DNA from: Morinoia aosen
Taxonomy: Eukaryota > Arthropoda > Malacostraca > Amphipoda > Talitridae
Direction: 5' to 3'
Assembly (NCBI GenBank): GCA_030386875.1
Contig: CM059562.1
Location: 19,397,360 to 19,461,359 of the forward strand
DNA length: 64,000 nucleotides
In this document: piece after piece, positions 47,702 to 58,845 of the stretch
How positions within the stretch are numbered: the stretch's first letter is position 1
Layout of the letters: the number at the start of each line of letters is the position of its first letter
The notes under the pieces: model-generated
The model's database searches: none
What the model was told of the DNA's origin: nothing
Seen by the model: the letters and a program-made list of their open reading frames with translations, nothing else
Program-made: the position numbers and the translations under genes

Positions 47702-49180
47702 TCATTTGATCAGTAAGGGTTTAGCGTCATCGTCGTCACAAACCATATCGTCACCAGTCAGAGGGCGTCGTTCGCTCCTACCTCCCTCTGGTACATCGTT
47801 TTCCTGTGCATTAATTCCTAGTTCGTCAACACGAGTATTGTTACAACAATGCCCCGCTTGGTCAGATCCCAACCCAACGCCTTTACCAGTGATGGTATTA
47901 AAGCTTCCACCATAACAACTGTCGACTTTGGGTAGATCCGCCGTACCGTTGACATCAAATACATTTGCTTCATGCACAGCTTCGTGCACCGTAGACATAT
48001 ATATTTCTTGATCTATTGCCATATCGTCTATTTCTTCAATAGTGCTCAACATGCTATTTTCACTCAGGTATACTACGTCATCCGAGACGTTTGAAAGCAT
48101 GACAGGGACAAAACCATTCGACCCTATATTCACTACTGATTCGGCCACATAAATGCCATTACCAAGAATTTTCTTATGCATGATATACTTCCCGGGTTTA
48201 GCCTTCTTGACATACCCATTAATTACTCGTAAACAATTACTCGGCATTTCCACTGAACCACAGTGAACAACTATCGCTCGTCTTTTAGTTTTTCTCACTT
48301 TATTCGTTGGGGTACCCCACTGCTCCGCAGTATTTATCTCTAGGCCATTTCGTTGCCTATCGCCATTTACTTGGCCATTTCTATCGCCATTTACTTGGCT
48401 TTCATTTCTTGGTTCGCTCTGCTTCAGCAGATTTTTCTCTTTACGCCTCCTCCGGGCAAGCACGTCCGCCATCAGACATTCTGTATTATTTACGGTATTG
48501 AAATATACTTCTCTCTTACTTTGACCGTGCAATTCTTGCACATCATGAAACGGCACTTTTACTCCGTCAAGAACTATGAATCCTTCTTCAAAATCAATCA
48601 CGGCATCTTTCAAAATATCTCTACCGACGATTACATCATAATTAAATTCGCCATCCTTCAACATCAAAGCGCTAGTATTAATTTCCTTATTATTGGGCAG
48701 GGTAATGCAAAGATCAACTTCGCCTTTTACTTGGCTTTTCGAATTGATACCCCTGATACTCAAAGCACTAGGCTCAATTCGCTCGTTAAGGCCTTTTAAA
48801 TTCCGGTAACTCACTAGACACCGGTCGCTACCGCTATCGATAAGAGCGCTCATCAATTTTGTATCATGTCGCAGAATAATCGTAGGTTTTTTAGATCGCC
48901 TCAATGAAAATAAACCTTCGCCTTCCTTCCTTAAACGACCTTCTTTCATTATCGTCGCTGACAAACAAACTTCTACAGGTAATTCAGAATTTGCACCTAC
49001 ATCAAGTTCTTGTTCACCTAGCAATTCGAACTTATTTTTACACGGAAATGGCGGATCCACCACTTCAGTCGACTTAGTTATAGTATCTGGCTTCAACACC
49101 ACCACATCATTGGTAACGGGGACTGTGGATTCATCCTCGGGCACTGGTAACTTCCCCCTCTCTACACCAACACTCTTCAA
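47702..49180 (-). pseudogene. gypsy protease and pro-pol linker
   Basis: 492 codons. The aspartic-protease active site is ALIDSGSDRCLVS near residue 115, with the typical downstream VIVGRDIL. A long, poorly conserved linker includes a short internal duplication (QVNGDRNGQVNGDRQRNG near residues 265-282). The frame is +1/-1 relative to gag and starts just beyond the gag stop, so expression would need frameshifting or reinitiation. It ends at TGA 47702, after which the same frame continues into RT. Confidence 0.85.
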
Positions 49181-49191
49181 CTCATCTGATT

Positions 49192-50574
49192 CTACTCTAA
49201 AAAATCATCGCTCTCAGGAGCTGCAGCGTAATACGCTTCACCTCTACCCCGGCCTCGACCACGTGAATTACATTCACGAGCAAAATGCCCAACCTCGCCA
49301 CGCCTATAGCAAGCATGACCACGGAAATTCGATTTATTCTGACCTCTTTGTTTCGTACACATACTTTGCACATGATCTGTGGTATTACAGAGTGAACAGA
49401 AAGGCTTAGACCGATCATTACTAGTCTGCTGTGGAGTGTCCACGTGTGCTTCGTGACACTCCATTGAACCTAGAGGTCTATTGCCAAAATAGGCATGCTG
49501 TTTTCCCCGTGAGAATCTAGCAGGTCTCCAACCTTGTCGGAAAAATGGTCTCCGTCCCTGAAATCGTCGGCTGTTGTGTTGTGAGGTATAGAAAACGTTG
49601 AGAAACGATTCTTTCTCGTCACACACAGTCACGTCAGGCACGTCCACCAAATAGGTCTCTCTTGTCGGGTACGAGTTCTGGACACTAGGCTTGCGCGCAA
49701 TTATTTCTTTGCTCTCAGGGTTATTCCGCACCGCGGAGATAAGATGAGCTAAAAGCTCTTCAGATGTAATGGATGGTCGCGAAAATATTTTCTTGCAAAA
49801 ATTTTCCTCCAATAATGGGGCAAGTATTGCTGTAGCTAGGCTGAAAACAACCAAATCTATTGCGAACTTTTTCAAATCATTTGCATTTGCACTAGCAATG
49901 ACAAAAGGATGTCTTTGTAACGCTACTTCTGGGCTATTGAGAATGTGGTCGCTCAAATTTCGGATCTTAGTCATCGCCGTGACTAACTGAGCAGCTAAAC
50001 CTTCATTACGTAAGAGCAGTAGCTGATTTAAATCACACGCTCACGCGTGCACTGACCGTTCTCCTTTAGATACATAAATATCATCTAGAATATCGACAAC
50101 CTGGTCGAAAGAATAGTTAATATCAGGGTTGACAAGTTTAGTAACTACACCATTGAAGTCACCAATACTTTTGTGTGCGCTTCGCACAAGCAATTCTTTC
50201 CTAGCGTCGTCAGACGTCACGTCGGGAAGTAAACACATGTAAGCTTTAAGATTTGCAACGTGAGTACGGAAAGTCTTTGTTTCGCAGAAGTCTGGATCGG
50301 TAGTCCTTTTCCGGCCTCTGAACAAGGGAAGCTTGGCACTAGACAGTATCGTACTCCCCTTTTGCAAAGTCGTGGTTACACTACCACTCGTCGTCGGACC
50401 ACTCGCGGTCGTCACACTCGGAGAACTGAACGTGAATGTCTGAGTAGTCATGACGGTAGACACAACTATCGTAGGCACTGGACCTGATATAACTGTCGTA
50501 GGCACTGGTCCTGACATAACTGTCGTAGGCACTGGTCCAGACATAACTATTGTTCCAGGTAACGTACCACTATA
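49192..50574 (-). pseudogene. gypsy gag, main part
   Basis: One frame from the mariner insertion point to the stop at 49192. It begins with a threonine/proline-rich SGPVPT repeat, then a gag core (LPLFRGRKR..., DVTSDDARKELLV). A TGA at 50041-50043 interrupts it. The C-terminus has a CCHC knuckle (CSLCNTTDHVQSMC), then a second knuckle-like CYRRGEVGHFAREC in which the second Cys is Arg, then Gly-Arg repeats. The N-terminal end lies on the other side of the mariner at 52067-52150. Confidence 0.88.
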
Positions 50575-52064
50575 CAGGGTGTTTCAAAAATACACGGCAT
50601 AATTTCAGGTATGTATTTCCCACATGTAGACAATCAAAATAGTTCATTACAACATATGTCCGGAAATGCTTCATTTCCGAGTTATGGCCTTCACAACATT
50701 GAAATTCACCGGAACGTTTTTCTTTCCGCAGGTCGTTGCCATTACAGAAAATGTTCAAAATGACCACCTCCTGCTTGAATACAGACCTCACATCGATGTC
50801 TCATTGACCTGCGAACACGATCCCACACTCCAGGAATGTTGCGTATGTCCTCAGAGCGTGCCACAATTCGATTCCGAAGGGATTCCAAATCAGGCACCGG
50901 AGACGAATAAACCAATGATTTTAAATGGCCCCACAAGTAGAAATCGAGAGGGTTCAGATCAGGTGAGCGTGGAGGCCAAGCAATTGGGCCACCTCTACCT
51001 ATCCATCGATCAGGAAATCTTCGATCCAAGTACCGGCGAGCCGTACGACTGAAGTGTGCAGGAGCGCCGTCATGCAAGAAGTGAGCGTGCTGACGATCGA
51101 TCAGTGGAGTGTCGTCATAAACATCAGGTATGATGTTTTCCAGGAAGTTTGTGTACGCCTGCCCCGTAAGTCTGTTTACAAGTACATGGGGTCCAACTAA
51201 CCGATCACCAATGATACCGGCCCACATGTTGAGGGAGAACCGCACCTGGTGATGAGATACAACAGTTGCATTTGGGTTTTCATACGCCCATACATGCTGA
51301 TTGTGGAGATTTGTTATGCCATCTCGTGTGAACTGTGCTTCATCTGTAAATAATACTAAGGCAGGAAAGTTCGGATTTGCAGCACATTGCTGCAAGAACC
51401 ACTGACAGTACCTAACTCGTGCAGGGTAATCTGCTGGTGACAGCGCCTGTACACGTTGCAAATGGTAAGGATACAATTGATACTCTTTCAGCAGTCTCCA
51501 GACAGTCGTATGGGGAACATTCACTTGCAACGCTAACCTTCGTGTGCTGATAGAAGGAGTTCTGTTCACAATCTCCAGAATCTCCTCCTGTTCTTCTGGA
51601 GTTGTAGATCTTGGTCGTCCCCTTCCCAATCCAGGAGAGTCAAATTTTCCATACTCGCACAGACGCTGATGGAGACTTACAAATGTCTTCCGATCTGGAC
51701 ATTGTCGCTGTGGGTACCTCTCCTGGTACAAACGACGAGCCAGCGCAGCATTGCCGTCTGCCTTACCGTAGATCAAGTGCATCTCTGCCAGCTCCTGATT
51801 TGTGTACATGACACACAGTCGAACGCCAAACACAACACTGAATTTAACCTTCGCCTAGGAATGATCTGTCAGAGTGCCCTCTTAATGTGTCCTTTGACGG
51901 CAACGACCTGCGGAAAGAAAAACGTTCCGGTGAATTTCAATGTTGTGAAGGCCATAACTCGGAAATGAAGCATTTCCGGACATATGTTGTAATGAACTAT
52001 TTTGATTGTCTACATGTGGGAAATACATACCTGAAATTATGCCGTGTATTTTTGAAACACCCTG
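50575..52064 (-). mobile_element. Intact mariner-like element (DD41D type), 1490 bp
   Basis: Begins CAGGGTGTTTCAAAAATACA and ends with its complement, flanked by the TA duplication (50573-50574 and 52065-52066). The terminal inverted repeats are 166 bp (50575-50740 and 51899-52064) and I see no mismatch between them. One uninterrupted transposase gene fills the inside. It sits in the gag gene of the gypsy element and is therefore younger than it. Confidence 0.95.
50742..51809 (-). CDS. Tc1/mariner transposase with DUF4817-type HTH, intact
   Basis: I start at the ATG at 51809 (MYTNQELAEMHLIYG), which matches the usual start of DUF4817 proteins; the frame is open eight codons further up, but only from GTG. 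This gives 355 residues. Residues 1-60 form the DUF4817 HTH, followed by a GRGRPRS AT-hook-like linker and a second HTH (ISTRRLALQVNVPHTTVWRLL). The DDE_3 domain has LFTDEAQFT (Asp 1), FLHDGAPAHFS (Asp 2) and SPDLNPLDFYLWG (Asp 3). There are 41 residues between the second and third Asp, the DD41D (rosa-like) spacing. The C-terminus is GGHFEHFL. No stops or shifts; its stop lies two bases inside the left TIR boundary, so the gene is tightly packed. Confidence 0.95.
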   Translation of the reverse strand: MYTNQELAEMHLIYGKADGNAALARRLYQERYPQRQCPDRKTFVSLHQRLCEYGKFDSPGLGRGRPRSTTPEEQEEILEIVNRTPSISTRRLALQVNVPHTTVWRLLKEYQLYPYHLQRVQALSPADYPARVRYCQWFLQQCAANPNFPALVLFTDEAQFTRDGITNLHNQHVWAYENPNATVVSHHQVRFSLNMWAGIIGDRLVGPHVLVNRLTGQAYTNFLENIIPDVYDDTPLIDRQHAHFLHDGAPAHFSRTARRYLDRRFPDRWIGRGGPIAWPPRSPDLNPLDFYLWGHLKSLVYSSPVPDLESLRNRIVARSEDIRNIPGVWDRVRRSMRHRCEVCIQAGGGHFEHFL

Positions 52065-52066
52065 TA

Positions 52067-52150
52067 TGTCGGCACAGATACTCGTCCACTACTAGTCGTT
52101 GTTTCTGTCGAACGAATGAACTCACTGTCTGAATCAGAATCCGATATCAT
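52067..52150 (-). pseudogene. gypsy gag, N-terminal end cut off by the mariner
   Basis: An ATG at 52150 opens an acidic, Ser/Asp/Thr-rich stretch whose frame matches the rest of gag across the insertion once the mariner and one TA are ignored. It gives about 30 codons including the junction. This shows that the TA target used by the mariner was inside the gag coding sequence. Confidence 0.8.
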
Positions 52151-52821
52151 ATCGCACAACAACAAAGAAAAGTGTTACATAGCTAAAATCAATCCTCACA
52201 AAAGTAAAATAATGACACGTTAGAAATCCACATTAAAATATTACTAAGAAATGAAAGACTAAAACTTTCCCTCAGACGCAGAAACTAATTAACCAATTCA
52301 AGAAAGAAACTCGTTACAAGAATGCAACTGTACCGCTGTTAAACAATTTAAAATGACGCAAAACACCAGTACATAGGATCCGACCTGGATACATAAAATC
52401 ATCAAAACCTAAAAAAAATTTACAGTTACAGTGTACTCAACTGGTATCTCGTCAACACGCCACGGCAGGACAGCAGTCGGCGCAGCTGTTTTCAAGGTCA
52501 CGGGCGATGTGGTGTGCACTCCCACAGCCCAGACGACGAGCCAGCTGATCCCAAGGTCACACGCCCAGCGCTGCGATACAGCAGAGCAGTGATGCCAGCA
52601 CTAGCACGGCCGCGTACCGTTGATCTACTTGCACAGGCTCACACTGCGCGTAGCAGCACAGCACTCAGTTTCTTTATACCTTTTTATGAACACTGTTCGG
52701 TATGTAACCAGTTATCACATACACTTCACACAACTGTTCTCGTAGTTGCAGAATCAGTACCGTCGTTCGTAGAATAGTCTTTAACACATACACGAAGTAA
52801 GCGAACTCGCAGACGTCCACG

Positions 52822-53049
52822 TCACTCCTTTCGGTGGTAGTTCACGCAGAGTTGCACGTTGCAGTGATCTCCGTCTTTTTCCAAGTCAAGACGCACGGTA
52901 TAAGTCTCTCCAAGAGGGACTTTGAACTCCAAATCGTAAGTATTTTTCAGACGCTCTTCCGAAACACGTCGCACCACAATACAGAATACGTTATTATACG
53001 CTTCCGGGGCTTCCTGGACTTCTCTTCCTTTTACTGATCCTTTGTCCAT
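52822..53049 (-). CDS. Small ORF in the gypsy 5' leader
   Basis: 75 codons from ATG 53049 (open further up from non-ATG codons to 53142). It lies between the 5' LTR and gag on the element strand. The predicted protein is soluble and charged, with an acidic first half and a beta-strand-like end (EFKVPLGETYTVRLDLEKDG, then CNVQLCVNYH). No signal peptide, membrane segment or known motif. It could be an accessory protein, a translated upstream ORF or chance; its coding-like codon pattern is only mildly persuasive. Confidence 0.35.
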   Translation of the reverse strand: MDKGSVKGREVQEAPEAYNNVFCIVVRRVSEERLKNTYDLEFKVPLGETYTVRLDLEKDGDHCNVQLCVNYHRKE

Positions 53050-53261
53050 AATAATGCCGTCGGTGTCGTCAAACCGAAACACCCGTAACGAAGCGATGCG
53101 CAGACACACACTCGTAGAAATCACGAGAATTTCCGTAGACACACGATCAACGTAGGATCACCGTCGAATCTCCAGACGTTACTACAGCCTTCTTTATTCA
53201 CCGAAGTCACCGAACCTCCTTCACTTCACAAGTATCAAGTATTACACGTCGTGGTTCCGAT

Positions 53262-53277
53262 ACATAACTGGCCACCA
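53262..53277 (-). promoter_or_regulatory. Candidate gypsy primer-binding site
   Basis: TGGTGGCCAGTTATG begins one base inside the 5' LTR on the element strand, the standard position for tRNA priming. I could not assign the tRNA. Confidence 0.5.
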
Positions 53278-53278
53278 G

Positions 53279-53497
53279 TATCTGGGCCAGAGGGTAGACA
53301 AAGACGAGTAGAGTTTTCGCGTGTACTTGGTGCAGGGGTTACAGATCTCCGAATGCGCTTCTAGAAGCCGCGCACATAGCATTTATACTGTCAAATTGCT
53401 GACTAAGCGTGCGCACTGCGGCAGAGCCGCGCCCAGGCGTAGCATTACCATACGTACGAACATATGTACAGAGAAAGTGCGCAACCGCGCCGGCACA
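53279..53497 (-). repeat. gypsy 5' LTR, 219 bp
   Basis: Matches the 3' LTR except for four substitutions and an extra AAGCCGCG at about 53364-53371. Followed on the outside by GGGT. Confidence 0.92.
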
Positions 53498-53501
53498 GGG
53501 T

Positions 53502-55669
53502 CAAGGGGACGGTCCGGGTTCAAAAAAAGTTTGTATGTTCTCGATGGATTTTTCTGAGATTTTCACCATAGGTGTTAAATGATGGGATTATTGTTATTTA
53601 CTCGTGTGGTTTTTTTTTGTAAATTTATCAGATATATGATTTTTTCATAAAAAAATAAGTGTTACAGAGAGTGATTCTTCTATAATTTTGGACTTACAGA
53701 ACTGAAAAATATTTCCATGGTAGCAAATTGTCTTGTCAAGAGATCCGATGCAAAAGTTTTTCGATAATATGATTTTTTAATTTTAAGAATTTTTTCCCCA
53801 AAAACCGACCACCGTTTTCGCTTTTTTAATTTATTTTGCTTACAATTTGCAACAGGAATTTGAATTAAAAAACTTTTGCACCCATTGTTTCAACCGCTAG
53901 ATAGTTTCAACCGCTTTCGATTGATATATTTTCCATTCCTGTACCATCTAAACTGTGGGAGAAGAATCACTTCAAAGGTCAAAAGGGTAAGTTTCCAGGA
54001 GAGCTATTTTTCTAAAATTTATTTTTTCTTTCTTGCCTAATTTTTGAACAGAGTCTTTTTTTAAATAAACTCCACTGCTTTTGTAGCTCTATTTAAGTTC
54101 TATTTATTGATATATCAGCAATTCCTGTACCTTCAAAACTACGGGGAAGGATCCATTTCAAATGTCAATAAATACAAGTTTCAGAACAGCGTTTTTTTAA
54201 ACATTTTTTTCTTAATAACAAAATTAATTTTTTCAAATCAATTTTACTGTTTTGTAGCTCTTTTTGAGCCCTTTCAATTGCTATATTAGCCATTCCTGTA
54301 GCTTCAAAACTCCGGGAGGCGATTATATGTTTACACAGCAAGCTAATTAGCTGATGACTCAGCAGCCGGACTCAAAACGAACTCAGTTACATCATCATAA
54401 TTTATCACTGAGTTAAAGAATGTTTGTTTGAGTAAGAAAGTATTTCAAGCCAGGCAATGAATGAACTCTCATGCTATTCCCGTAGAAGAACACTCAAAAC
54501 TGACTCGTAATAAGGGGGGAAGGGGCAGCACCCATCCACGGCGCGCCCCAAGGTCACGCTAGTGCGCGTCTTCTAACCCATCTAGGAAATACACCAATGC
54601 ACGCACTTGAAAGCCAATTATATCGTTAGATGTGCAAAAAAATATTCTATACGATGAGTTTATAAACCGAAAATCTACCATTATCCGGAAATTGACCCGA
54701 AACGTGCCCTCAATACTTCGAAGCGAAGTGAATATGAAGAATTCTTTAAATGAATTATTTAATACATCAGCATAGTTTGTCTCATTAGGGGCTGGTGGTA
54801 GTGAATACCAACTATCTTATTAAATTATTTCTACGAGAACGTAATTCGGGTTCTGTAAAATATGAACTGTAAAATCAAATGCCGCAAGGGTAGACGGAAA
54901 ACCATCTTGAAATGTTCCATTACAACCGGAGGAATAGCGGTAAGATCAATAGGAGCCCGCCTTTTACACCATGTTTCTTTAAAATAGAACGTGTCCAACG
55001 ACATATAAAAGTTTACTCTCCTCTTAACATGTATCTCAGCGATACAATGCCTCATACCGTAAAAAACATACGTTAAAATTGAAGTAGCGTAAGCGCCTTT
55101 TGTCCCGCATTCTTAAAATCTAAACTCAATCGATGTCATTAGCAGTCATAAAAGCACGGCCACAATAAATTCTATACCTAGTTCATGGAGCTCCGTCACA
55201 CTTTTATCATGCTTCCATCGAACTGTAAGTAGTTATCAACCATTTGTCCATCGTATAAAGTATCACACAACCGAACTGATATGTATCTGCTGTGGGATCA
55301 ATATAGATAACCTTATTCAGTTGTTGGCAGCGAAGAGAATTTCCATACGTAATGAATTAAATCTAATCAACCGCTGTTTCATAATTCAGTCTGACCAGGG
55401 GCACGCTAATAAATCGGCAATGTAAACCTAGAAATGAGGTGCACTATAACGTCCTTGAGGTCACTTTTCAATAAAGAGGGCCATTCCATTCTTATGCTGA
55501 TAACCGGTACGACATACACTGTACCCATAATGATAAAGCCTAAAAGAATGAAATACTTATATGGCCCCGCTATTAATCTTACTTAAACGAAATTTTTGCT
55601 CGAAGTTGTTCCTCTTAGTATCGTCTCTAATGCTATGAATAAAACTTCAAATTTCTTACTTATTTGCAG
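53502..55669 (+). other. Intron 1 of the transporter, right part
   Basis: Contains a three-unit degenerate tandem repeat (53915-54317). A minus-strand frame (54831-55055) is not recognisable. Ends with the splice acceptor TTATTTGCAG. Confidence 0.6.
53915..54317 (+). repeat. Three-unit tandem repeat, about 175-bp period
   Basis: Units starting near 53915, 54095 and 54267 share TTGATATAT-, CATTCCTGTACCTTCAAAACT and GGGGAAGGAT-like blocks, followed by CACTTCAAAGGTCAA or CATTTCAAATGTCAA in the first two. The third is truncated. Heavily diverged. Confidence 0.65.
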
Positions 55670-55940
55670 GTCATCATTTTTACGATCACAGTCACATTCG
55701 GAGTAGTATTCAGTGAGAAATTGACAGCGATGGACGTGTCGTCTACCACAATGACGTGGATCTACAATCTGTTTAATTTCAACTTTTACATCATGAGCGC
55801 GTTGTGCGGGCCCCTGAGCGACGTGTTCTGCTGGAGGAGCGTAGGCTTCGTTGCGACCACCATCACTGGATGCGCTTACGTCTGCATGGTCTTCGTGACG
55901 GACCCCGGCCTTCTATTCCTCTTATTCATCGTAGTTGTGG
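55670..55940 (+). CDS. SLC16-like transporter, coding exon 2
   Basis: Acceptor TTTGCAG|GTC and donor GTTGTGG|GTGAGA; 271 bases, entering in phase 0 and leaving one base over. Encodes the rest of helix 1 (VIIFTITVTFGVVF), an extracellular-side loop (SSTTMTWIYN), helices 2 and 3 with the intervening GPLSDVFCWRSVG cytoplasmic loop (MFS motif A position) and the start of helix 4 (GLLFLLFIVVVG). The frame and helix order fit directly onto exon 1. Confidence 0.88.
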
Positions 55941-58019
55941 GTGAGAGACTGCCATAATTTTGATCGTATAACTTATTCATGGGAGCTCCATTGGTTGTTA
56001 ATTTTGTGTTTAAAGTACCCGTGCACGGTTGGGTATATTTCAAGCTGTAATTCCTCGTGGTAGAAATTTAAGAATTTAATACACAAGAAGGGATGTGTCA
56101 CTAAATATATGGGATACAAATCAACTTGTCAAGGAAGTTCATGCTCATCTACGAGTATGTCATTTCATCACAAAAGTCATCCTAAATAAATATCAGGTCA
56201 TCCTAAAAGTTCTTTCCGAATAATTATATACCTCTTTTTAAATTGAACTCAATTTAAAGAGTATTTTACAATGTCTAATGGAGCTGAGCATTATGTTTTT
56301 GTTTAGATGTATTTAAACGGATCAATTTTTATTTCACAGAACAATATAATTTTAGACAAAGACTTAAGACTAATTTTAGGTGTAAATTATCACTGTATTA
56401 ATTCCCATTCATCAGCGAAGGTTCATAAATGTCAAGAAACGTCAACTCTACGCTCGTTCAAGCAGTTTAGTACAATTTACCAAATTTAATATTGAGCATG
56501 ACCAACTTACCGCTGTTATGAAATGTTAATGGAAATTAAGGTGTTGGAGCTGCAGACAATTAATGATATATGCGCAAGCAAAGCATTGAAAAAGACAAAG
56601 ATCGGATCGTCGACATAAATTGAAACTCGGGCAAACAATTTTTATGGGAGGTACTAGGCTGAACAAGGGAGCGTGTTTAATTAGATTAATTTGCGCATTC
56701 AGGAGGCTTCTTTGCTTCCCAGTCTGGCCAAACACTTCTTTTCGTTTTATTTCAGATGAAGGAAATATGCATTTTTTGTTATCTGCAGCTTCGCTTCCAA
56801 ATGAAATACACAGAACAGATAAATAAACCTGTCGTTATTGTGCAAACCTGTGTTAAATAGATGCGTGATTGGGATCACGATTACGAATAAACATAAGTAA
56901 TTATAATTGAATCATTTCTGTGGGTCACTCTAATGTCATACATATATAATGGAATAGAAAACCAGAAAGTTCTTGTGCCCCAGGGAAGGAGCACACTTTG
57001 TATTTTAATAAAATCGGAAATTAGCACACCCAACATCCGTCCACACTCGATCTCGCCAGTAACCTAGACCTGTAAAAATTATTGCACGTTTAAAGGACCC
57101 AAGGAAGAAGAATCGGCCACGTAAATTATGTTCAACATTGCATATGCAGGAGACTTCTGACGAGGAAATAAATTAAACATTAATACTAGGAGAAAAATGG
57201 AGAAACTGAAATTAATTGGACACACTTTACTGTATGCTCATGAAGAAAGTTAAGTTAAATTCAAGTCGCTAAAGAACGGCTCAATTTGAAGGTACGGCTA
57301 GAGCTACAGCATCTACAGCCTGATGGAAGACGTTTGAGGGATGTCTGAAACTAGAGCATCTACTTATCACGGCACACCCTCAGTAGACGATTACTGAAAG
57401 TCTGCATGGCGATGGTGGAAGAGAAGGACGCTGAAGCGAATAAAAATAGCTCTCTTGATACCGATTCTCATCTAATTAAGAGCTGGCTCCTCATCATAGA
57501 AGACCGGAAACAGCCAGGTGCAAAGCAGTCAAAGAGCTCTCAACGAAGAAGAATTTTGCAGTAATGCCAGTATAAAATTCCTGCTCCTAAGCACGATATA
57601 GACTGCTCCACGACGTCGACAACAGGGGTCCCAAGAAACCGGCTTGGAGAAATTGAACGAAGCTCCTAATGAAATAACAATTGGAGAGTGTGTTTGTAGG
57701 AACGTGTGCAAGCGATGGAGGATGAAACATGTCTCCTCCGTCGCAGCCACTGCACTATGAGCTGAACAAAGGTAGCGTTTCTATTAAAGAGAACTATATG
57801 AGGCTGCTATTGATGGGAGTACTCTCTATCGAACAACCTCGACATTTAAAACTTATTAAATAAAGAAAATGGGATGCCCCACATAAATTTAACCCCGTTG
57901 AGTTACCATTACTCAATACTAATTTCCCTATTTATAGGAAAATAGATTTTTCAACAATCAGCTATTCTAAAATAAATCAAGAGCTTGAACTTTGACTCAT
58001 GATACATTGTCATTTACAG
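55941..58019 (+). other. Intron 2 of the transporter
   Basis: About 2.1 kb, AT-rich. Frames such as 56620-56826 and 57529-57750 (minus) are not recognisable. No transposon ends seen. Confidence 0.65.
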
Positions 58020-58709
58020 GTTGTACTGCTGGCTTGACTTCGTTCACCGGGTTTCTAACTATTCCTCACTACTTCGACCTCCACCGCGGTCGCGCAGGTG
58101 CCATCATGATGACAGGGACAGCATTAGGTCAGGTGATCATCCCGCTGCTGATGCATTGGTTGCTGAGCGAATATGGCTTCGCTGGAGCATGTCTTATTTT
58201 TGCTGGCCTAGTCTTCAACAGCGCTGTTATGTGCCTTTTTTAGTATCCCGTACGGAGAAGACCATTACTAAAAAGCGACATGATGAATGAAGCAGCGAAA
58301 AAGAAACAAAATGTTCACTTGCCTTCTAAAAAGGAATTCAGCAACCCAAATTGGATCGAAAAGTCAAACAAAAAACCTCTGGAGTCATTTCGAACATTTC
58401 CTGGAAAATCTAAAGAAATTCTGAAGATTACTTGGCACCACGTCTGTCAGCTGCAGCACTTGACCCTCTTCATCGTGACTTTGAGTTTTGCATTACTCAT
58501 TGTAGGATATGGTAATTTTACAGCCCTATTACCCTTTGCAATGACTGCAAATGGTCACTCTGCTGCTGCAATATCATACAGCTTGTCTATTGGGGCCTTG
58601 GCCAACACCCTGATCCGGATCTTCATCAGTTGGGCATCCGACGCTCTCTGGTTCAGCCGAAAGATCTGCTACATTTTCGGATCTGTCGTGTCAGGCGTTT
58701 CAACTTTTG
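58020..58709 (+). CDS. SLC16-like transporter, coding exon 3 with in-frame TAG
   Basis: Acceptor ATTTACAG|GT; donor CTTTTG|GTAACT. Encodes helices 4-6 (GLTSFTGFLTIPHYFDLHRGRAGAIMM, which has the R-G-x-A pattern of MCTs), a basic cytoplasmic loop of about 65 residues with many Lys, then helices 7-9 (LFIVTLSFALLIVGYGNF, FISWASDALWFSRK). At 58241-58243 the codon after VMCLF is TAG, yet the same frame continues open for 155 codons with sensible membrane sequence to the next splice site. The stop therefore interrupts an otherwise intact exon at the end of helix 6. The upstream tract CCTTTTTTAG also looks like a splice acceptor, but using it would remove a helix. Confidence 0.85.
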
Positions 58710-58845
58710 GTAACTATCATCTTTGTAAATGAAAGAAGTAAACTTTATTGGTCCTTGGGACAAAGTCAAAATGGGTTTTGTAATAATTTACCGTATGGAA
58801 TTGCGGCTTTGTCACTGTGTTATAACGTTTCAATTTATTTCTCAG

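Larger units (their letters stand above)
40909..53497 (-). mobile_element. Complete Ty3/gypsy LTR retrotransposon, antisense in intron 1
   Basis: LTRs at 40909-41119 (3') and 53279-53497 (5') bracket gag and pol on the minus strand. GGGT occurs on both outer sides (40905-40908 and 53498-53501), the 4-bp duplication typical of gypsy integrases. Total length is 12.6 kb, of which 1492 bp is a later mariner insertion in gag. Pol order is protease, RT, RNase H, integrase (Ty3/gypsy order). Damage is light: three in-frame stops, two single-base shifts and the mariner. A 3.8-kb tail separates pol from the 3' LTR, which is unusually long. Confidence 0.93.

Noticed and set aside
48353..48799. 148-codon plus-strand frame in the gypsy protease region
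   Set aside because: Antisense shadow of the protease/linker frame, which has real family motifs.
53321..53557. 78-codon frame across the gypsy LTR boundary
   Set aside because: Mostly LTR sequence, also present in the other LTR; not a gene.
54831..55055. 74-codon minus-strand frame in intron 1
   Set aside because: GTG-like start, no recognisable motif.
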